Source of the DNA: Oleispira sp051275515
GTDB lineage: Bacteria; Pseudomonadota; Gammaproteobacteria; Pseudomonadales; Oceanobacteraceae
NCBI GenBank assembly: GCA_051275515.1
Contig: JBNMOT010000073.1
Coordinates: 1-16,540 of the forward strand
Direction of reading: 5' to 3'
DNA: 16,540 nucleotides
How positions within the stretch are numbered: the stretch's first letter is position 1; each line of letters begins with the position of its first letter. Of this stretch, positions 1-6,542 are shown piece by piece. A program made the position numbers and the translations under genes. The notes under the pieces were generated by a model, which saw only the letters and a program-made list of their open reading frames with translations, had not been told where the DNA came from and did not search any database.

Positions 1-96
1 TAAATCATTTACGGAAACTGAATAAAATTGGGTCACATTTTAACAAGATTAATCGCCGCTGACTAATTAAGAGACGCAGTAACGTTAATTTATTCT

Positions 97-105
97 TGAT
101 ATGAT
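97..105 (+). promoter_or_regulatory. Candidate extended -10 promoter of the zinc peptidase gene
   Basis: The bases TGATATGAT form an extended -10 element (TG, one base, then TATGAT with five of six consensus positions). No good -35 box lies 16 to 18 bases upstream, which is common for extended -10 promoters. Transcription would start near 112, giving a leader of about 64 bases. A small A+T hairpin (ATAATAA at 104-110 pairing with TTATTAT at 116-122) overlaps the predicted start. This is inference from motif match only. Confidence 0.35.
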
Positions 106-175
106 AATAAATAGCTTATTATTGTCATCAGTGTATTAGGCCGTTAGTGAGATTAATTAGTACAGGTAGCTCAGT

Positions 176-853
176 ATGATATGGATTTTAGTCTTCATTT
201 TATTATTAGCGTTATTTCTACTTCCGCAGTGGTGGGTTGGACGTATTCTGAAGCGACATGGACAAGAACGTGACGACTTTCCCGGTTCGGGTGGTGAATT
301 AGCCCAGCATTTAATTAAGACTGAGGGTTTGGAAGGCGTTCAGGTTGAAGCGACAGACTCAGGTGATCATTATGACCCTATGGACAAGATGGTTAGATTG
401 ACCCCTGATAAATTAGAGGGACGCTCTTTAACCGCTATTGTTGTTGCGGCGCACGAAGTGGGTCATGCGATTCAAGATTATCACAAAGAGACAACCTTTA
501 ACGCGCGCATAAAAGCGGCAAAATTTGCCAATATAGCGCAACGTATAACGCCGATTGCTTTTTGGTTAAGCCCTGTTGTTGCCTTGATAAACCCCGGTGC
601 CAGTCAAGTAACATTAGCAATTGCGGTGCTATCAATATTGGCGAGTACGCTTGTGCATTTAATAACCTTGCCTGTTGAGTGGGATGCTAGCTTTGGCAAA
701 GCGCTACCTATTTTAGAAAAAGGTGGCTATTTGAATGACCAGGATATGAAGGGTGCACGACAAATATTATTAGCGGCGGCGCTAACCTACGTCGCGGGTT
801 CGTTGGCTAGCCTGTTAAATGTATGGCGTTGGTTGCGTTATTTAAAGCCTTAG
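176..853 (+). CDS. Membrane zinc metallopeptidase, YugP type (Zn_peptidase_2)
   Basis: Predicted membrane-embedded zinc protease of 225 residues, the usual length of the YugP family, whose substrates are not established. Seen: an N-terminal hydrophobic helix (about 2-19); the zinc motif HEVGH at 93-97, whose two His bind zinc and whose Glu activates water; two further hydrophobic segments (about 123-165); and LPVEWDAS at 165-172, the family's conserved second motif with probable third zinc ligand Glu168. A final hydrophobic stretch covers about 195-215. The ATG at 176 is preceded only by a weak AGGT about nine bases upstream, but the first residues are the expected membrane anchor. It stands alone and converges on pgpA. 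The family assignment is strong; the cellular role is unknown. Confidence 0.88.
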   Translation: MIWILVFILLLALFLLPQWWVGRILKRHGQERDDFPGSGGELAQHLIKTEGLEGVQVEATDSGDHYDPMDKMVRLTPDKLEGRSLTAIVVAAHEVGHAIQDYHKETTFNARIKAAKFANIAQRITPIAFWLSPVVALINPGASQVTLAIAVLSILASTLVHLITLPVEWDASFGKALPILEKGGYLNDQDMKGARQILLAAALTYVAGSLASLLNVWRWLRYLKP

Positions 854-886
854 ACCTTTGTTCAAACATTGGACTTAATACCCTGA

Positions 887-916
887 TGCCTCAATAAGCA
901 GAAGAGGCAATGCCTC
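887..916. terminator. Weak hairpin between convergent genes
   Basis: TGCCTC at 887-892 can pair with GAGGCA at 904-909, and GAGGC at 904-908 can alternatively pair with GCCTC at 912-916. The hairpin lies between the converging zinc peptidase gene and pgpA. No long T run follows on either strand, so terminator function is tentative. Confidence 0.3.
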
Positions 917-951
917 CCTCTACTTTATTTAACGTCTGTTTTATTTTAGCG

Positions 952-1428
952 CTAGCAGAAATACGCTAACCCTTGCACACAAATCAGAGCAAATACTCCC
1001 GCTAGAACATCATCTATCATAATCCCAAAACCTCCATGAACTTGTTCATCCAGCCATTTAATGGGCCAAGGCTTGAGTATGTCGAAAAAACGGAAAAGCG
1101 CGAAACCGATGATGATCCATTCGATGCCAGCAGGCAGTGCGATATACGTTATCCACAGACCTATCCACTCATCCCATACTATTCCACCATGGTCTTGAAC
1201 GCCTAAGTCTTTAGATGTCTGCTCACATAAATACACTCCAAAGGCAAACCCCGCGATTAATACGCATAAATAAGGAATGAGCGGCACATCTTGCAAAAAC
1301 AACCACCAAAATGGAATTGCCGCCAAAGTACCAAATGTACCGGGTGCTTTTGGTGCGCAGCCAGAACCTAAGCCAAAGGCCAGAAGGTGAATAGGGTTTC
1401 GCAAGTTGGGTTTAACCGTTGATGTCAT
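952..1428 (-). CDS. pgpA: Phosphatidylglycerophosphatase A
   Basis: Dephosphorylates phosphatidylglycerophosphate to phosphatidylglycerol at the inner membrane, a late step of phospholipid synthesis. The protein has 158 residues, near the usual PgpA size. The family landmarks appear in order: GSGCAPKAPGTFGTLAA at 21-37, the acidic motif VWDEWIG at 84-90, FRFFDILKPWPIKWLD at 112-127, and GGFGIMIDDVLAG at 132-144 with the conserved Asp pair. Hydrophobic segments lie at about 37-66, 92-112 and 138-156. In many gammaproteobacteria pgpA follows thiL; here it is a lone minus-strand gene diverging from the SPOR gene. GGATAAG lies about eight bases before the ATG. The identification is firm. Confidence 0.95.
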   Translation of the reverse strand: MTSTVKPNLRNPIHLLAFGLGSGCAPKAPGTFGTLAAIPFWWLFLQDVPLIPYLCVLIAGFAFGVYLCEQTSKDLGVQDHGGIVWDEWIGLWITYIALPAGIEWIIIGFALFRFFDILKPWPIKWLDEQVHGGFGIMIDDVLAGVFALICVQGLAYFC

Positions 1429-1485
1429 TTTGCTTATCCATTTAAACAGGGGTGAGACTGAGAAATTTAAAATTAAGTAAAAACC

Positions 1486-1501
1486 TTATGATAAATCATA
1501 A
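1486..1501. promoter_or_regulatory. Perfect palindrome in the pgpA/SPOR divergent region
   Basis: TTATGAT, two bases, ATCATAA is a perfect 7+2+7 palindrome between the divergent pgpA and SPOR genes. Each arm contains TATGAT, a good -10 hexamer, one facing each way, so it may be a pair of overlapping divergent -10 elements, an operator, or both. No convincing -35 boxes were found. Function is inferred from position and symmetry only. Confidence 0.4.
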
Positions 1502-1598
1502 TGCAGGTAGCATCTTAGAAATTTTCAGCTATCTTAGAGGGCACAATTATTAGCTCGCTACAAAATGACTAATATTTTTCCATTTACTAAGGTCCCTC

Positions 1599-2150
1599 AT
1601 GTCTGAAAGCATTAGTCGTATTCCTAAAATAGTCTGGATAGTAACTCCTTTATTGGCCGTGGCTTTTGTTACTTTTTTGTTCTTTTTAAAGACAGTTCCT
1701 TCCGGTGATGAGCTAGATGCGGTTAAAGGTGATGCCAAAAAGGTGTTACAAACCGGTGTCATACGAGCAAAAGAAGAAGCCCGTAAAAACGCTGAGAAGC
1801 AAATTGCTGAGCCCGTATATGATTTTTATAAATTATTGAAAGACAGTGATGTTCCTGTGCCAAGCGCAGAAAAATCACATTACACATCAACGCCTAAGTC
1901 TGAAGGCGCGAAGTATCAATACAGTCTACAAGCCGCGTCATTTAGCACTAATGAGCAAGCAGATAAACTAAAGGTAACGTTAATTATGGAAAACCTTACC
2001 AGTTCTATTGAACAGGTTAGTGTGAAAGGAATACCGTATTATCGAGTGATGGTAGGCCCATTTACCGATCGTTCAAAAATGAATAAAGCGCAAGATGTCT
2101 TAGTCAATCATAGAATCAATGCGTTAGTTATTAAAAAACCCATTAAATAA
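1599..2150 (+). CDS. SPOR-domain cell-division protein, FtsN-like
   Basis: A bitopic inner-membrane protein of 183 residues with a short cytoplasmic N-terminus, one transmembrane helix (about 11-30), a charged helical stretch (about 38-72), the FtsN-like motif FYKLL at 76-80, a Ser/Pro/Lys linker, and a C-terminal SPOR domain (about 106-180). SPOR domains bind septal peptidoglycan stripped of stem peptides and target proteins to the division site. The SPOR core is visible in the YSLQAASF start and the YYRVMVGPF segment. In E. coli and Pseudomonas an FtsN gene lies directly before hslVU, as here apart from one inserted gene, which supports an FtsN-like role. AAGG lies about nine bases before the ATG. 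It is shorter than E. coli FtsN. DedD or another SPOR protein is the alternative. Confidence 0.85.
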   Translation: MSESISRIPKIVWIVTPLLAVAFVTFLFFLKTVPSGDELDAVKGDAKKVLQTGVIRAKEEARKNAEKQIAEPVYDFYKLLKDSDVPVPSAEKSHYTSTPKSEGAKYQYSLQAASFSTNEQADKLKVTLIMENLTSSIEQVSVKGIPYYRVMVGPFTDRSKMNKAQDVLVNHRINALVIKKPIK

Positions 2151-2279
2151 TCAATTAAAAGAAAGTCGTCACACTTATTCATTAGCAAAGATTGTGGCGC
2201 ATTTATCATAGATGTTTGTCGTGTCTTCTCGGTGATTAAGCGCTTATCCTACTTTCTTTATTTGTCTTGAGAGTCTCTT

Positions 2280-2822
2280 GTGCGATCTATCCTCCCCAAA
2301 TTGAATGCCATGGTCCCTATTACAGAAAAGACTCAATTTACTCGTGATGAATTAGAGTCTTGCGGGCATGGGGGGCTGTTTAAATCCAGTGACGCCCAAT
2401 TGCCGACCGGGCCGCTGCTGATGCTGAATCGTATTGTCGATATTAAGCCACATGCGGGATTATTTAAAAAAGGTGAAATTGTCGCTGAATTTGATATCAA
2501 TCCTGAGTGCTGGTTTTTTGAGCATCACTTTGTGGGTGAGCCGATTATGCCGGGAAGCCTCATGCTGGAAGGAATGTGGCAAACGTTAGGTTTCTATCTG
2601 GGTTGGAGTGGCTATCCAGGAAAGGTGAGGGCCTTGGGTGTGGGCGACTTGAAACTAAAAAGTGAGATCGCCCCTGACGCAGGCTGTATTGAATATAGAA
2701 TTAACATTCGTCGCATGGTTGTCCGTCAAACTGTATTAGCGATTGCCCAAGGCAGTATTTATCAAGCGGATAGAGAAATTGCCAGTGCTAAAGATCTGCG
2801 CGCAGGTATGTTTCAGGGTTGA
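2280..2822 (+). CDS. FabA-like beta-hydroxyacyl-ACP dehydratase (hotdog fold)
   Basis: Resembles FabA, the 3-hydroxydecanoyl-ACP dehydratase/isomerase of unsaturated fatty acid synthesis, over its whole length (E. coli FabA has 172 residues). Shared features are a DELESCGHGGLF start, LLMLNRIVDI at 46-55, the active-site block CWFFEHHFVGEPIMPGSL at 77-94 with catalytic His83, MWQTLGFYLGW at 99-109, and RALGVGDLKL. The acid matching FabA Asp84 is Glu97, as in FabZ, and the position matching Cys80 is Ser93. It may therefore be a specialised paralog rather than the housekeeping FabA. Start: GTG at 2280 has only a weak TTGAGAG upstream; ATG at 2310 (residue 11) fits the FabA N-terminus better but has no ribosome site. 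It sits unusually between the FtsN-like gene and hslV. Confidence 0.85.
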   Translation: MRSILPKLNAMVPITEKTQFTRDELESCGHGGLFKSSDAQLPTGPLLMLNRIVDIKPHAGLFKKGEIVAEFDINPECWFFEHHFVGEPIMPGSLMLEGMWQTLGFYLGWSGYPGKVRALGVGDLKLKSEIAPDAGCIEYRINIRRMVVRQTVLAIAQGSIYQADREIASAKDLRAGMFQG

Positions 2823-2847
2823 AATCACAACAGGCTGCCCCCAATTA
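2819..2847 (+). promoter_or_regulatory. Sigma-32 (heat-shock) type promoter of hslVU
   Basis: TTGAA at 2819-2823 is followed after 15 bases by CCCCAATTA at 2839-2847. This matches the RpoH consensus (CTTGAA, 13-17 bases, CCCCATTTA) with one mismatch in the -10 element and the first -35 base different. The TTTC upstream of the -35 also fits the extended consensus. The -35 overlaps the stop codon of the dehydratase gene. The start would be near 2854, about 60 bases before hslV. E. coli hslVU is RpoH-controlled. Confidence 0.72.
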
Positions 2848-2913
2848 GTTTGAATAATGATTGCTATCATCTGGCTTTATAAGGCAATCAAGCGAATTCT
2901 TTGGGAGTGAACT

Positions 2914-3501
2914 ATGACAACAATTGTATCTGTACGCCGTGGCGATGACGTCGTAATTGGTGGCGATGGCCAAGTATCACTTGGCAATACCGTCATGAAA
3001 GGTAATGCTAAAAAAGTACGTCGTTTATTTAATGGCCAAGTCATTGCCGGCTTTGCGGGTGGAACGGCGGATGCTTTTACCTTATTCGAAAAGCTTGAAG
3101 CGCAGTTACAAAAGAATCAAGGTCAACTAACCCGCGCCGCGGTTGAGCTGGCTAAAGAATGGCGTTCAGATCGAGCCCTGCGTAAGTTAGAGGCGATTTT
3201 AGCGGTAGCCGACCATACGGCGTCATTAATAATTACTGGCAATGGTGATGTGCTTCAGCCCGAAGATGATCTTATTGGCATTGGCTCTGGGGGTAACTAT
3301 GCGTTATCGGCGGCACGTGCCTTGTTAGACAATACCGATTTATCTGCCCGTGACATTGTTGAAAAAAGCCTAAACATTGCCGGTGACATTTGTGTCTTCA
3401 CCAATCAGAACTTTACTATTGAAACCATGACGACTCCCGCTGATGATCAGTCGATTGCTGATGCCGCGACTCTTGCGATTAAGAAAGAGGAAGAAAAATG
3501 A
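2914..3501 (+). CDS. hslV: ATP-dependent protease proteolytic subunit HslV (ClpQ)
   Basis: The threonine-protease subunit of the HslVU complex, in which HslV rings are capped by HslU ATPase rings in the cytoplasm. The start MTTIVSVRR shows that removal of Met exposes the catalytic Thr; GGDGQVSLGNTVMKG, the catalytic-site Lys34 (33 after processing), VIAGFAGGTADAF and LIITGNGDV follow as in E. coli. GGGAG lies about seven bases before the ATG, and the stop overlaps the hslU start (ATGA). At 195 residues it is about 19 longer than E. coli HslV: after FTIET it carries a hydrophilic tail ending in KKEEEK. Transcription probably starts at the sigma-32 type site just upstream. Identification is certain. 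Confidence 0.97.
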   Translation: MTTIVSVRRGDDVVIGGDGQVSLGNTVMKGNAKKVRRLFNGQVIAGFAGGTADAFTLFEKLEAQLQKNQGQLTRAAVELAKEWRSDRALRKLEAILAVADHTASLIITGNGDVLQPEDDLIGIGSGGNYALSAARALLDNTDLSARDIVEKSLNIAGDICVFTNQNFTIETMTTPADDQSIADAATLAIKKEEEK

Positions 3502-4862
3502 GTGCCATGACCCCAAGAGAAATTGTTCACGAACTAGATCGTCATATTATTGGTCAAAGTGACGCAAAGCGTGCCGTTGCGATTGCTTTACGTAACCGCT
3601 GGCGTCGAATGCAGCTGAACGAAGAGCTGCGCGAAGAAGTTACCCCGAAGAATATTCTAATGATTGGTCCAACGGGTGTGGGTAAAACAGAAATTGCTCG
3701 TCGTTTAGCGAAACTCGCGAACGCACCTTTTATCAAAATCGAAGCCACAAAATTTACCGAAGTGGGTTATGTGGGCAAAGATGTAGAATCCATTATTCGT
3801 GATCTCGTAGAAACGGGATTCAAAATGCTGCGCGAACAAGAGATGCTCAAAGTTGATCAGCGTGCTTACGAAGCCGCAGAAGAGCGTATTCTGAATGTAT
3901 TATTACCGCCAGCGCGAACGCCTGAAAAAACAGAGTGGGATACGACCACTGACTTAGAAGGTCAGACACCGAAAAAAGGAGATTCTTCTACGCGTCAGGT
4001 TTTTCGTAAGAAATTACGTGAAGGGCAGCTAGACGATAAAGAAATAGAAATAGATTTAGCTCAGCAAGGCCAAATGGGCGTTGAGATAATGACCCCGCCT
4101 GGCATGGAAGAAATGACCAGCCAGCTGCAAAGTATGTTCTCGAAGATGGGTGGCGATAAAAAAGCGAAGCGTAAACTTAAGATCAAAGATGCCTTTAAGC
4201 AAATCAAAGACGAAGAAGCCGCCAAGATGCTGAATGTCGATGAATTAAAAGCCCGGGCAGTGGATGCGGTGGAACAAAACGGCATCGTCTTTATTGACGA
4301 AATTGACAAGGTTTGTAAGCGCCAAGAAAGCGGGTCAGGTGGTGATGTCTCCCGTGAAGGCGTGCAACGTGATTTATTGCCACTCATCGAAGGCTGCACA
4401 GTAAGTACTAAATACGGAATGATCAAAACGGATCACATTTTATTTATTGCTTCGGGTGCCTTCCACTTATCAAAACCGTCCGATTTGATTCCAGAGTTAC
4501 AAGGTCGTTTACCGATTCGAGTAGAGCTGCAGGCATTAACCCCTGAAGATTTCCAACGTATTCTAACCGAGCCTAAGGCTTCATTAACTGAACAGTATGT
4601 TGCGTTACTGAAAACAGAAGAGGTGGATTTAAGTTTCACTGAAGATGGTGTTAAGCGCATCGCCGAAGTGGCGTTTGAAGTTAATGAAAGTACCGAGAAC
4701 ATCGGTGCTCGACGTTTGCATACCTTGTTAGAACGCTTACTTGAAAAAGTATCATTTGCGGCCACCGATCTCTCGGAAGCGGTTGTGGTTGATGCTGAAT
4801 ACGTGAATGAACATCTGGGAAAGATTGCCCAAGATGAAGACTTGAGTCAGTTCATTTTATAA
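3498..4862 (+). CDS. hslU: HslU (ClpY) AAA+ unfoldase ATPase subunit
   Basis: Unfolds substrates and threads them into HslV using ATP. Its 454 residues compare with 443 in E. coli. Seen in order: Walker A GPTGVGKT at 57-64; pore loop GYVG at 90-93; the I domain at about 105-240, with its conserved KKLREGQLDDKEIEIDLA and MTPPGMEEMTSQLQSMF segments; Walker B IVFIDE at 263-268; GRLPIRVEL with the candidate arginine finger near 337; sensor-2 GARR at 403-406; and the C-terminal tail DEDLSQFIL, the segment that docks into HslV. The extra length is mostly a variable loop in the I domain (about 140-165). AGAGGAAG precedes the ATG, which overlaps the hslV stop, indicating translational coupling. Confidence 0.98.
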   Translation: MSAMTPREIVHELDRHIIGQSDAKRAVAIALRNRWRRMQLNEELREEVTPKNILMIGPTGVGKTEIARRLAKLANAPFIKIEATKFTEVGYVGKDVESIIRDLVETGFKMLREQEMLKVDQRAYEAAEERILNVLLPPARTPEKTEWDTTTDLEGQTPKKGDSSTRQVFRKKLREGQLDDKEIEIDLAQQGQMGVEIMTPPGMEEMTSQLQSMFSKMGGDKKAKRKLKIKDAFKQIKDEEAAKMLNVDELKARAVDAVEQNGIVFIDEIDKVCKRQESGSGGDVSREGVQRDLLPLIEGCTVSTKYGMIKTDHILFIASGAFHLSKPSDLIPELQGRLPIRVELQALTPEDFQRILTEPKASLTEQYVALLKTEEVDLSFTEDGVKRIAEVAFEVNESTENIGARRLHTLLERLLEKVSFAATDLSEAVVVDAEYVNEHLGKIAQDEDLSQFIL

Positions 4863-4967
4863 CAAGCTATAAGGGTAGATTAAAGATCAGTGCATGAGTG
4901 GCTGGTGTTTAATCTGCACTAACGGCAAATTGTTTTATTATTCCTTTTCATAAATAGGACATGCCTT

Positions 4968-5360
4968 TTGTCTCTTATCCCCTGTGATATTAAAGTTCGA
5001 AAACAAAGCCAGTGCTTAGAATTAACTTATCCCAATAGTAGTGGTGACAATGATAGTTTTCAGTTGAGTTTTGAACTGCTACGTGTCCATTCACCTTCTG
5101 CAGAAGTTCGTGGTCATGGTACTGGTCATGACGTTTTACAGCACGGAAAAAAAGAGGTGGTCTTACTCAATATTGAACCTGCTGGAAATTATGCGTTAAA
5201 ATTGATTTTTGATGATGGGCATGACTCTGGCTTGTACGACTGGAAATACTTACGCCATCTTTGTGAACATAAAGACGAGTTATGGCAAGGTTATTTAAAA
5301 CGATTAGAGCAGGCAGGCTTAGCCAGAGAATCGAATGTGATACAATTTAAAAGTCTTTAA
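4968..5360 (+). CDS. DUF971 protein (gamma-butyrobetaine hydroxylase-like N-terminal domain)
   Basis: A single-domain protein of 130 residues. The family core is clear: LLRVHSPSAEVRGHG, then IEPAGNYALKLIFDDGHDSGLYDWKYL, followed by a helical C-terminus. The same domain forms the N-terminus of gamma-butyrobetaine hydroxylase; free-standing versions occur next to hslU in Pseudomonas, as here. Its biochemical role is not settled. The start is TTG at 4968: AGGA at 4956-4959 lies eight bases before it, whereas the ATG at 4961 is one base from that site and in another frame that stops after eight codons. The gap of 105 bases after hslU holds a possible 8-bp stem but no T run, so co-transcription is possible. 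Confidence 0.88.
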   Translation: MSLIPCDIKVRKQSQCLELTYPNSSGDNDSFQLSFELLRVHSPSAEVRGHGTGHDVLQHGKKEVVLLNIEPAGNYALKLIFDDGHDSGLYDWKYLRHLCEHKDELWQGYLKRLEQAGLARESNVIQFKSL

Positions 5361-5899
5361 ATAAAAATTTCAACAATGTAATTAATCCCCTAAAGCGACC
5401 CACAAACCAATCGCAATAAAATAGCCACTACGATAATATTCAGTGATACTTATTGTATGGGCGTATTCTTAATCGCTGTGAGAATATCACAGGTAGATAA
5501 GTAAATAATGGCATGCCAGTTTAATGAAGGGCTAAATTTAGTCGCCAAAATTGATCCTCGTTATTGATGTTGAAAGAATATTCATACTGTTTTTTACAGA
5601 AGTTATTGTCTATATTGTCACCCAAAATAGTCGATGAGATTTTATCTATCTTGAAATGATTATTGGGGCTTATTTTTATAGTGCTTTCTTTATCAGTTAA
5701 GAAAGAAAATCTTTATTCAGCGAATGTATCATTTCTAATTAAATCACTAATCTGCTTGATACCGGCAACCGATTTTTTGTCACCTTTTAAAAGTCATAAA
5801 ACCAAGAAGCATTCTTACTATTAGGAATTAATGTCCTAGAAAGACCGCTCGGTAAATAATAATTATTACTGAGTTATGTGAAAAAGTGGGGGTGATAGC

Positions 5900-6038
5900 A
5901 TGATTATTTCTTCGGGTAAAAGACAGGTAGTGTTTAATATCGGCTAGTCTCATTTATTTTTTGATCGTAGTCGCAACTACATTCAGTATTGCAGGTATTT
6001 TTTTATTAATGCTCTATCACTATTTTGCGCATAGATGA
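5900..6038 (+). pseudogene. Possible remnant of a small single-pass membrane protein
   Basis: TGGGGGTGAT at 5887-5896 matches the extended anti-Shine-Dalgarno complement at eight of ten positions and stands three bases before ATG 5900. The frame opens MIISSGKRQ and stops at TAG after 15 codons. In the next frame, from about 5934, one reads a 22-residue hydrophobic stretch, YFLIVVATTFSIAGIFLLML, then HYFAHR and a TGA at 6036. A frameshifted pilin-like or other membrane-anchor N-terminus is one reading. A+T-rich DNA gives hydrophobic frames by chance, so this is tentative. Confidence 0.25.
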
Positions 6039-6144
6039 ATTGATGATAAGAGTAAAAATAATAACGCTAATTAAACGTTAACCACCCATTTCAAATCGTA
6101 TAAATTTTCTGGCGGTCAAAGTTTAGTGATTACGCTATATTTAC

Positions 6145-6173
6145 ACTGATCTTGCGTGATCCTTAAGATCAGT
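6145..6173. repeat. Perfect 9-bp inverted repeat
   Basis: ACTGATCTT at 6145-6153 and AAGATCAGT at 6165-6173 are exact reverse complements separated by 11 bases. There is no T run after it. It lies 370 bases before the surface-protein gene, so it could be a dyad operator or an RNA stem in a long leader. The function is unknown. Confidence 0.5.
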
Positions 6174-6542
6174 TAACAAGAGTTAAATTAAAACGCGATT
6201 AGGCTCGTGTAATGTAATTAACCGACATATACTAAAAATGTTACTGATACTGTTAGAGCTAAATTATTACAACCTCTCAGAGGCTATTTCTCTGGCCAAA
6301 TCGCTAATAAAAAATAGGCGTCGGGCGTTTAACTGTAAAATGACTGTGTATATTAAATGCTATTAAGCTAAAACATTTACTTTAATATTTAGTGGAATTT
6401 AGTCATCATTTTATTCAGTATTTCTATTTAAAATATACATCCTGTTGGTATTTTTTTTAGGGCCCACTCAGACTACTTCAGTTTAAATATTTAACGTTAG
6501 CTGAGCTTCGCAGGTGATTAAAAAATATAAGGAATGAATCTT

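Larger units (their letters stand above)
5361..6542. other. Long A+T-rich intergenic region without a convincing gene
   Basis: About 1.2 kb, markedly richer in A+T than the genes around it. No open frame on either strand has both a plausible start and family-like sequence. It holds a strong ribosome-site match before a 15-codon ORF at 5900, a hydrophobic segment in a shifted frame (about 5947-6035), a small hairpin at 5476-5492, and a perfect 9-bp inverted repeat at 6145-6173. Minus-strand fragments between 5953 and about 5520 read somewhat like protein but need several frame changes and have low first-position G+C. It may combine a decayed gene with the long upstream region of the surface-protein gene. 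Confidence 0.6.

Noticed and set aside
1..175. Possible gene end before the zinc peptidase
   Set aside because: No coherent reading frame was found; only the candidate promoter and a small A+T hairpin are visible.
4877..4915. 8-bp stem AGATTAAA/TTTAATCT between hslU and the DUF971 gene
   Set aside because: A+T-rich stem with a 23-base loop and no T run; not good enough to call a terminator.
5476..5492. CRP-like site, TGTGA and TCACA
   Set aside because: The half sites are separated by five bases instead of six and no gene start is nearby; it is more likely a small chance hairpin.
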